Shown here: positions 1-5,336 of the stretch, one piece after another
How the letters are laid out: every line of letters begins with the position of its first letter
Position numbering within the stretch: the stretch's first letter is position 1
DNA from: a bacterium
Lineage (GTDB): Bacteria > Armatimonadota > Chthonomonadetes > Chthonomonadales > Chthonomonadaceae
Direction: 5' to 3'
DNA length: 7,169 bases
Assembly: GCA_021805405.1 (NCBI GenBank)
Contig: JAJZFK010000362.1
Coordinates: forward strand, 1 to 7,169
Made by a program: the position numbers and the translations under genes
Notes under the pieces: generated by a model
The model's database searches: none
Told to the model about the DNA's origin: nothing
Seen by the model: only the letters and a program-made list of their open reading frames with translations

Positions 1-1813
1 GCACTACAGATTTTCTACCATCTGGCCGGGTGATTGTCACTTTACCACCGTTGTCTGCAATGGGAAGCGAGAGCACAGCAGGGTCGCCAAGTCCTAGATT
101 TACGTGCGCTGCGGGGCCGGCAGCTAGCGATGTGATGATTTGGTATAGTAGGGGCAGGTATGCTCCTCGGGCAGGCAGGTTGTTCCAATCTGTGTTAGCA
201 GTAGATGCAAACAGAATGACTTTTCCCAGCCCTAGCGCGCGCGATACAACTGCTGGCTCCCCATTGCTAAACTTCATCAGTACTCTAGGTGGAGAGAGTG
301 TATCGGTTGAAGTAGTAGGAACAAGTTTGAAATATCCGGTGAATGTGGCATCGCCAATGTTGAGGATAGAGGCGTCCTTAAAAATTTCGAGGGATGGGTC
401 GTTCGCGATGCTGCCGCTATCTAGTGAAATTGGCTGATTTGCTCCTGTGTTTACCGTGGACCCAAGTTTGGCCGGGAGGAGCGAGCCTGCTAGTCGATTT
501 AGTTCAGCCTTGTTGCTATTTTTGCCCGGAAAGAGTAGTAATCCGCCTCCAGCGCTCACATAGTGGGTAAGTGCCTGTACCTCATCGGCGCTCAAACTTG
601 TAACACCAGTTATTACAACGCACGAGTATCGGTTGAGGTTGGCGGAACCCAGGCCGCCGTTGATGAGGGTGGGCGCAAATATATGGCTGGTGCTATCTGG
701 TTGCAACGCCGTGTAAAGATAAAACGACGATGATGTATTCGACCCGTCGGAAGGCGACATATCCTGTACCAGAATTGGTATGTGTGCCCGCGAGTGCAGG
801 ACGAAAGAGGCTGAGTTATCCGTCGCCAGTCCATCTACCGTCTTACTGTTAGCGATGGAGATTCTACCGGTATGCGTTCCGGGCTGCGGCAGATAGGGAC
901 TAAACACTGCTGTCTGATTGCCGTATGCTGGAATATTCATTGATTGGGGTGCCCCAGGGGCACCTCCATCGAGCCGAAGTTCCACCGTTATATTTCGTGG
1001 TACCGCGCTGTAGTTACTTACCTGTGCCTCCAACCTGGCGGGGAGGTTAGCAGTAACGAGCTCGCGGGAGGGCGGAAGCAGGTGAAGTTCTAGATTGGGC
1101 ACAGATTGATAGGTTGGCACGGCTGAGACCCAGATTAACTGCGCGGCTTTCGATAGCTTCTGCCACATTGCCTGCTGGCCAGAGGCAGTAGCCATTCCAG
1201 TTTTCTGGTTATCTGTGAAATAGTAAACTTCCCGGTCTGGCGCTGAGGAATCCTGTACCAGGGCGAGTGCTGCACGGGCACCTGCGGTGAGGTCCGTGCT
1301 GTTGTAGGAGATACTAGCCGCCGTCACCTCACGATCTGCCATGCCAAGGTCGTAGGTTGGGCTTTCTATAAGGAGCTTAACGGTGTGGTTTACAAGCAGC
1401 ACTGATACCGCATCACCCGGACGTAAAATGCGGGTTAACAGCTCGTGTACCGACTGTTTTGCCCGTTGCCACGCCGTAATGCCATGTGTATCCTTCTGAC
1501 CCATACTGTACGAATTATCGAGAATGATGACCGCGTAAACCCTGCTGTTTTGCGAAATTACAGGAAGAGAAATTGATCTCAACACAGGCCGCGCGAGCGC
1601 CAAAACGACAGCGGCGATAATAAGCATTCGCAGCAGGAGCAGTATAAGCTCCTCAATGCGTACTCTCCTGCGCAGTTTGCTTTGAGATTGCCGCAGGAAT
1701 TCCATTGCTGCCCAGGGAATGACTGGCAGCTTTTGACGGCGCAACAGGTGAATGAGGAGTGGTATTGAGACCAGTGCTGCCGCGGCAAGAAGGAGAGGGT
1801 TTAGAAAAGTCAC
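1..1813 (-). CDS. BatA-like double-transmembrane vWA-domain protein (partial, C-terminus off the left edge)
   Basis: The frame is open from a GTG at 1813 to base 1, giving 604 codons with no stop. The start is set by its position four bases after the DUF58 stop and by GAGGTGA just upstream (1818-1824). Residues 1-25 (MTFLNPLLLA, then a hydrophobic run ending IHLLRR) and about 56-78 are two membrane helices, the arrangement of the BatA / N-terminal double-transmembrane family. A vWA domain follows at about 91-235, with MIDAS motif DNSYSM (D99, S101, S103), a likely MIDAS threonine near 173-176, and FTDN at 199-202. Residues 240-340 look like a beta-rich extracytoplasmic spacer. About 395-565 resembles the class-I amidotransferase-like fold seen in large planctomycete-type BatA relatives (VVITGV, SAGGGLLLFPG, then NTDWNNLP). 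No catalytic cysteine is evident at the expected turn, so it is probably non-enzymatic. I infer a membrane-anchored vWA partner of the neighbouring MoxR ATPase. The substrate is unknown, and a C-terminal membrane segment may lie outside the window. Confidence 0.88.
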   Translation of the reverse strand, partial: MTFLNPLLLAAAALVSIPLLIHLLRRQKLPVIPWAAMEFLRQSQSKLRRRVRIEELILLLLRMLIIAAVVLALARPVLRSISLPVISQNSRVYAVIILDNSYSMGQKDTHGITAWQRAKQSVHELLTRILRPGDAVSVLLVNHTVKLLIESPTYDLGMADREVTAASISYNSTDLTAGARAALALVQDSSAPDREVYYFTDNQKTGMATASGQQAMWQKLSKAAQLIWVSAVPTYQSVPNLELHLLPPSRELVTANLPARLEAQVSNYSAVPRNITVELRLDGGAPGAPQSMNIPAYGNQTAVFSPYLPQPGTHTGRISIANSKTVDGLATDNSASFVLHSRAHIPILVQDMSPSDGSNTSSSFYLYTALQPDSTSHIFAPTLINGGLGSANLNRYSCVVITGVTSLSADEVQALTHYVSAGGGLLLFPGKNSNKAELNRLAGSLLPAKLGSTVNTGANQPISLDSGSIANDPSLEIFKDASILNIGDATFTGYFKLVPTTSTDTLSPPRVLMKFSNGEPAVVSRALGLGKVILFASTANTDWNNLPARGAYLPLLYQIITSLAAGPAAHVNLGLGDPAVLSLPIADNGGKVTITRPDGRKSVV

Positions 1814-1817
1814 GCGT

Positions 1818-1824
1818 TCACCTC
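1818..1824 (-). promoter_or_regulatory. ribosome binding site of the BatA-like gene, overlapping the DUF58 stop
   Basis: GAGGTGA on the minus strand contains the DUF58 stop codon TGA (1818-1820) and sits four bases before the GTG start at 1813. It supports the GTG as start, because the only other nearby GTG (in GAGGTGA itself) runs into a stop after three codons. Stop and start this close imply translational coupling. Confidence 0.65.
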
Positions 1825-2747
1825 GCGCGCTTCATGCGGTTTGCCAGATATTGAGCGAGGGTAGTATCCACGGGTTGGTCTGTACGCAGTAGAACGTAGT
1901 CCATTCCAAGTTCACGACACCCTTTTTTCAGCTTGTCTACGAAGGCATTAAATGCGGAAAGATATTCGCGACGCAACGCATTGGGTTCTGCAGTAATGGT
2001 GCTATCAATTTCCATGTCCTGAAAGGAAGCAGCCGACTTGAACGGGAACTCCATTTCGTCTCTATCCAGCACATGAAAGAGTACAACTTCATGACGCCGG
2101 TGCCTAAAATGCTGGAGTCCGCGCATCACTTCATCCGTGTCGGTAAAGAAGTCGCTTAGTGCGAGCAGTAGGCCCCTGCGCTGCATACGTTCCGCAAGAT
2201 CGTGCAGGCTGGTTCCCAGGCTGGTGGTAGCACTGCTTTGAGCTTTTTCGATTGTCTCGGTGAGAACTCGAAGGTGGCCGGGCGTGGACGCGTGTGGAAC
2301 GAACTGCTCTACACCGTTACCACATACAGCAAGCCCAACGGCATCGCGCTGCCGTATGAGCAGAGAAGAGAGCGCTGCGGCACACACAGCTGCATATTCG
2401 CGCTTGGATAGAGGGGATGTTGTACCTCGGTAGTTCATGCTTGCGCTTATATCGAGCAAAACAGTGGCGCGGAGGTTCGTTTCCTCTTCAAACTGTTTAA
2501 TGTGGTACCTGTCGGAACGTGCATAGACCTTCCAGTCAATATGGCGAATCTCATCACCAGGCACGTAATCTCGGTGTTGAGCAAATTCAACACTGCTGCC
2601 GCGGTGCGGGCTTCTGTGCATTCCGGACAACATGCCGTCAACCACTGTACGTGCACGCAACTCAAGTCTGGTGATGCGGGCAAGGGTCTGCGGATCGGCG
2701 ACAGACGTTACAGCTCCCGCAGTTCTGGTCCCGGTTGTATCTGTCAT
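1818..2747 (-). CDS. DUF58 family protein with vWA (MIDAS) domain
   Basis: A 309-residue protein starting at the ATG whose last two bases form part of the moxR stop (ATGA, 2744-2747). The frame stays open up to 2984, but that extension lies inside moxR and reads as low-complexity antiframe sequence, so I take 2747. The DUF58 signature is clear at about 53-86: VEFAQHRDY, VPGDEIRHIDWKVYARSDR, then HIKQFEEE. It is followed by the MIDAS motif LLDISASM (D99, S101, S103), LALSDFFTD (D199) and HVLDRDEMEFPF at 225-236, all typical of the family. There is no signal peptide or membrane helix, so it is likely cytoplasmic. The usual length of short DUF58 proteins is about 290-310 residues, which this matches. 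DUF58 proteins are habitually encoded beside MoxR ATPases and are thought to be their vWA partners. Translation is probably coupled to moxR through the overlap, since no strong ribosome binding site is seen. The biochemical role is not established. Confidence 0.93.
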   Translation of the reverse strand: MTDTTGTRTAGAVTSVADPQTLARITRLELRARTVVDGMLSGMHRSPHRGSSVEFAQHRDYVPGDEIRHIDWKVYARSDRYHIKQFEEETNLRATVLLDISASMNYRGTTSPLSKREYAAVCAAALSSLLIRQRDAVGLAVCGNGVEQFVPHASTPGHLRVLTETIEKAQSSATTSLGTSLHDLAERMQRRGLLLALSDFFTDTDEVMRGLQHFRHRRHEVVLFHVLDRDEMEFPFKSAASFQDMEIDSTITAEPNALRREYLSAFNAFVDKLKKGCRELGMDYVLLRTDQPVDTTLAQYLANRMKRAR

Positions 2748-3772
2748 CTGGCCGAATCGTTGGGTCTGGGCAGGGTTTGAAGTAATCGCTGTACAATGGT
2801 GTCTGTGGAAAGTCCCTCGGCTTCCGCATTGAAATTGGTCACTATCCTGTGACGCAGCACGGGCAGCGCTATCGCTGCAACGTCTTCTGTCGTAGCGTAG
2901 GCTCGTCCCTGCAGAGCGGCCCGCGCCTTTGCACCCATGATAAGGTACTGGGATGCACGAGGTCCGGCTCCCCACGCGACGCACTCGTTTACAAAATCTG
3001 GCGAGCCTGCTTCACGCGGGCGGGTAGCACGCACAAGATTAGCCGCGTATCGAAATACATGATCACCTACAGGTATGCGCCGAACTGTCTCCTGCACGGC
3101 CAATATATCGTCACCCGTTAGTGTCGTGTTGAGTGTAGGCTGGCTACCCCCAGTCGTCGCGCGCATAATCTGAAGCTCTTCATCTGCGCTGGGGTACCCG
3201 ACTACAATCATGAACATAAACCGGTCCAACTGTGCCTCCGGCAGGGGATAAGTACCCTCCTGTTCAATCGGATTTTGTGTAGCCAATACGAAGAACGGTT
3301 CGGCAAGTACATGGCTCTGTCCACCAACAGTAATCTTGTGCTCCTGCATCGCTTCCAGAAGTGCCGCTTGTGTCTTAGGCGGCGTGCGGTTTATCTCATC
3401 CGCGAGAATCATGTTTGCAAAGAGCGGTCCGCGCAGAAAAACAAACTTTCGTTCCCGTGTTAGCGGATCCTCCTGGATTATTTCCGTACCGGTGATATCT
3501 GCTGGCATAAGGTCTGGTGTGAACTGTATTCTTTTAAAGGTGAGTGACAGCACACGAGAGATAGTACTTACAAGCAGAGTTTTGGCAAGCCCTGGTACTC
3601 CAACGAGTATGCAGTGACCCCTGGAGAAGACCGCCATAAGCAGCTCCTCAATCACCGCGTCCTGCCCAATCACAACCTGTGAGATCTCTGACCTCATCTT
3701 GTCGTACGCGCTTTTTAGACGCTCCAGGCTCTGAATGTCGTCGTCCGGGTTCATTTTGGCTGCAGATGTCAT
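2744..3772 (-). CDS. MoxR-family AAA+ ATPase
   Basis: A 342-residue AAA+ ATPase of the MoxR group, complete and of normal family length. Visible motifs in order: VVIGQDAVIEELL (33-45), Walker A GVPGLAKT (58-65), DLMPADITG (87-95), FLRGPLFANMILADEINR with Walker B acids D125 and E126, sensor 1 ATQNPIEQEGTYPLPEAQ (164-181), LDRF with candidate arginine finger R184, and sensor 2 region GPRAS (270-274). These match the MoxR consensus closely and no key residue is missing. MoxR proteins act as cytoplasmic oligomeric ATPases that remodel or help mature partner complexes, with vWA proteins as cofactors. The two vWA genes directly downstream are the expected partners. The start ATG at 3772 has GAGAGGA about 11 bases upstream; a second Met at residue 7 lacks such a site. 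It lies 20 bases after the toroid-repeat gene and overlaps DUF58 by four bases. The client of this particular ATPase cannot be read from the sequence. Confidence 0.96.
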   Translation of the reverse strand: MTSAAKMNPDDDIQSLERLKSAYDKMRSEISQVVIGQDAVIEELLMAVFSRGHCILVGVPGLAKTLLVSTISRVLSLTFKRIQFTPDLMPADITGTEIIQEDPLTRERKFVFLRGPLFANMILADEINRTPPKTQAALLEAMQEHKITVGGQSHVLAEPFFVLATQNPIEQEGTYPLPEAQLDRFMFMIVVGYPSADEELQIMRATTGGSQPTLNTTLTGDDILAVQETVRRIPVGDHVFRYAANLVRATRPREAGSPDFVNECVAWGAGPRASQYLIMGAKARAALQGRAYATTEDVAAIALPVLRHRIVTNFNAEAEGLSTDTIVQRLLQTLPRPNDSAR

Positions 3773-3783
3773 GCTCTAAAAGT

Positions 3784-3790
3784 TCCTCTC
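3784..3790 (-). promoter_or_regulatory. ribosome binding site of moxR
   Basis: GAGAGGA on the minus strand, inside the 20-base gap between the toroid-gene stop (3793-3795) and the moxR ATG (3772). The spacing of about 11 bases is longer than ideal. Being so close to the upstream stop, it suggests translation continuing along one message. Confidence 0.55.
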
Positions 3791-3792
3791 GC

Positions 3793-4923
3793 TCACGGAT
3801 GGAGGCAGTATGAAAGGGCTATCAACGTGTAGCTCGTCACTAATGACGGCTGGTTTTCCCAATACCTGGGGTTCGAATTGAACCACGAGCCATCTGGATG
3901 CTGCAACTTGCTCAATTGGTTCTCGAGATCAGCGGACCAGTTGTGGCTAACACCATGGGTATCAGTTACAGTTCGCTGTCCGTAAACCGCAAGTGTTTTT
4001 GCCATTGCATTGTAATAGTAATACAACGCAGTATTTCCTTCCCCGGGGTGATGAGTTACCGTGTAGTCGCTGCGAATCCAGTGCCAGGCAGCGGCAACAC
4101 GAGGATCATTGCGGTTTAACCCGCAGTAGATATAGCTCTCCATCCCCTGATAGGTCATCGCTCCCATCGATCGGTGACCACCAGTTACCGTCTTGCTGGT
4201 GCCATAGGGATCGTAAGTAAAGCCACCATCGTTGGGGCCAATTTTTGCCCAGGCCTGATCATTGGTATCCACCCGATTCTGTACGCGCTGCAGAAAAACG
4301 ATTGCGCGCTGAAATACTGGGGCCTGCGATGGAACACCGCTCTGCTTGAGCGCTTCCAGCGCGGTTGCTAGATTAGAGACATCCGGGTGATCGTCGGGAT
4401 CGCTGCCGTAGCCTATGCCGCCGTAAAGCGGGTTAGATCGCTTCATGCCGTCTACTGCTCCAAATTGTAAATTCTCAAGGTACTTTTGCCCGCGAGCAAT
4501 AATGGGCTTATACTCTACATTGTGGGTTAGTACCAGTGCCATTAGTGATAGGGCGGTATTATAGTTCGGAAGGGCAGTATTAGGATCTGACGGATTGCAG
4601 ATGGAACCATTTGGCTGCTGCCATTTCAGTAGGAAACGAACGCCGCGAGCTACAGCGGTATCCGAATGAGCAGAGTAACCGTTGCGCTGCAGGGCGATAA
4701 GAGCAAGGGCTGTTGTTGCCGGGTAGTGTGACCAGGATCCGTCGGACTCCTGAACTTGCTTGAGATACTGTACTCCTCGCTTAACTGCGATTCTTGCGCG
4801 GGCGACTGACTGGGCGAATTTGATTGGTGCCGCAAGCACACGGGATTCACCGCAAGCTACGGCCAGGCAAATAATGGCGGCTAGAGAGGCGATGCGCCGT
4901 GGCGTTAGGGGATATTGCTTCAT
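3793..4923 (-). CDS. exported prenyltransferase/squalene-oxidase repeat protein (alpha/alpha toroid)
   Basis: A 376-residue protein. The N-terminus (MKQYPLTPRR, then hydrophobic 11-23 and RVLAAP at 28-33) looks like a signal peptide with possible cleavage after residue 31. A cysteine at 24 (LAVAC) makes a lipoprotein a weaker alternative. The mature part carries QW-type repeats of the squalene-cyclase/prenyltransferase superfamily: QESDGSW (58-64), QQPNGSI (102-108, tryptophan replaced by isoleucine) and QHPDGSW (341-347). It also has YGGIGYG (167-173), DVSNLATALEAL (181-192), DGGFTYDP (232-239), and HPGEGNTALYYYYNAM followed by AKTLAVYG (292-315). This resembles a family common in Planctomycetota-like bacteria in which no cyclase activity is established. 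At 376 residues it is far shorter than squalene-hopene cyclases (over 600). It is the first gene of the operon with moxR, DUF58 and the BatA-like gene. An envelope-located binding or structural role fits, but the function is unknown. Confidence 0.9.
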   Translation of the reverse strand: MKQYPLTPRRIASLAAIICLAVACGESRVLAAPIKFAQSVARARIAVKRGVQYLKQVQESDGSWSHYPATTALALIALQRNGYSAHSDTAVARGVRFLLKWQQPNGSICNPSDPNTALPNYNTALSLMALVLTHNVEYKPIIARGQKYLENLQFGAVDGMKRSNPLYGGIGYGSDPDDHPDVSNLATALEALKQSGVPSQAPVFQRAIVFLQRVQNRVDTNDQAWAKIGPNDGGFTYDPYGTSKTVTGGHRSMGAMTYQGMESYIYCGLNRNDPRVAAAWHWIRSDYTVTHHPGEGNTALYYYYNAMAKTLAVYGQRTVTDTHGVSHNWSADLENQLSKLQHPDGSWFNSNPRYWENQPSLVTSYTLIALSYCLHP

Positions 4924-4928
4924 TCGTG

Positions 4929-4934
4929 CTCCTT
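4929..4934 (-). promoter_or_regulatory. ribosome binding site of the toroid-repeat gene
   Basis: AAGGAG on the minus strand, five bases before the ATG at 4923. It decides the start: the frame also opens with a GTG at 4938, but that codon lies upstream of this Shine-Dalgarno sequence. The ATG at 4923 also gives a clean signal-peptide N-terminus (MKQYPLTPRR). Confidence 0.85.
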
Positions 4935-5008
4935 GCACTACTTGTTTTCAGGCCGCAATCTGTCGCTACATGCGCATATTTGACGCTGATGCAGCTAAAC
5001 TGTTACGC

Positions 5009-5035
5009 ATTATGGCTTTATTACGGCCGTTGCAA
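5009..5035 (-). promoter_or_regulatory. weak candidate promoter for the minus-strand operon
   Basis: On the minus strand, TTGCAA (5030-5035) and CATAAT (5009-5014) lie 15 bp apart, giving a leader of about 80 bases before the ATG at 4923. The -10 is good, but the -35 is poor and the spacer short. Two palindromes adjoin in the spacer: ACGGCCGT (5023-5030) and TTGCAA itself, which could serve a regulator. It is the best candidate I found, but it could be chance. Confidence 0.3.
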
Positions 5036-5185
5036 ATGAGTTACATTAAAATTCGAGGGTACAGGCATAAAGTCCTGCTGGTTCGCAAACACGGCTTAGA
5101 GTTTACATACCCGCAAGCACTGGTTATTTTAGCAATCAATTCCAACTAACCAGGTTGTGTTCACTTTGCGTTAAGTTAGCCGCTC

Positions 5186-5220
5186 CCCATTAGGAAGCAG
5201 TATTGTGAAGAAGTAATGGG
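5186..5220. repeat. 7-bp inverted repeat upstream of the recG promoter
   Basis: CCCATTA (5186-5192) and TAATGGG (5214-5220) are perfect reverse complements separated by 21 bases. The right arm ends 11 bases before the recG -35 box. The spacing (arm centres 28 bp apart) is close to three helical turns, so a dimeric regulator could contact both arms on one face of the helix. No run of T follows on either side, so it is not a terminator. A match of this length may also arise by chance. Confidence 0.4.
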
Positions 5221-5231
5221 TTAAGGAAGTG

Positions 5232-5261
5232 TTGACACCGCTTTCGCTAAGCCTGTACAAT
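5232..5261 (+). promoter_or_regulatory. sigma70-type promoter of recG
   Basis: TTGACA (5232-5237) is a perfect -35 box and TACAAT (5256-5261) is a five-of-six -10 box, 18 bp apart. Transcription would start near 5268, leaving a leader of roughly 70 bases before the recG ATG. The strength of the match suggests steady housekeeping expression. Confidence 0.8.
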
Positions 5262-5320
5262 ACCCTTGTTTAATTCACCCGTTTTTTGAACGCATCAGCG
5301 CCTCTTGAGCCGCTTATGTT

Positions 5321-5325
5321 GAGGA
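5321..5325 (+). promoter_or_regulatory. probable ribosome binding site of recG
   Basis: GAGGA lies 11 bases before the ATG at 5337 and 8 bases before an in-frame TTG at 5334. Another in-frame ATG at 5316 lies before this site and has no Shine-Dalgarno sequence of its own. The site therefore favours 5334 or 5337 as the start. Confidence 0.5.
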
Positions 5326-5336
5326 CTAGACCTTTG

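Larger units (their letters stand above)
4924..5336. other. divergent intergenic region between the operon and recG
   Basis: About 410 bp between two divergently transcribed starts. It is visibly richer in A and T than the flanking genes. A plus-strand open frame that begins inside the toroid-repeat gene continues to 5149 but has no recognisable protein family, so I treat this region as non-coding. It holds the recG promoter (5232-5261), a 7-bp inverted repeat (5186-5220) and a weak candidate promoter for the operon (5009-5035). I saw no tRNA, riboswitch or terminator. The stretch 5041-5180 shows nothing I can name. Confidence 0.7.

Noticed and set aside
30..437. 135-codon plus-strand open frame at the left edge.
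   Set aside because: It is antisense to the well-supported BatA-like coding frame, with no family resemblance.
2748..2984. N-terminal extension of the DUF58 frame to an ATG at 2984.
   Set aside because: It lies wholly inside moxR, encodes no recognisable family sequence, and the ATGA overlap at 2744-2747 is the usual coupled start.
4390..4401. DPDD (residues 175-178 of the toroid protein) as a class II cyclase catalytic motif.
   Set aside because: The surrounding sequence is not a cyclase context, the protein is too short, and it appears to be exported. It is kept only as a point to check.
4924..4938. GTG start at 4938 for the toroid-repeat gene.
   Set aside because: It lies upstream of the AAGGAG ribosome binding site that serves the ATG at 4923, and it would add five residues before a normal signal peptide.
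4760..5149. 129-codon plus-strand open frame reaching into the intergenic region.
   Set aside because: About 40 percent of it is antisense to the toroid gene, the rest shows no known family, and no ribosome binding site or promoter is evident.
5297..5314. Imperfect palindrome AGCG...CGCT in the recG leader as a terminator or attenuator.
   Set aside because: The stem is only four pairs with a mismatch and is not followed by a T run.
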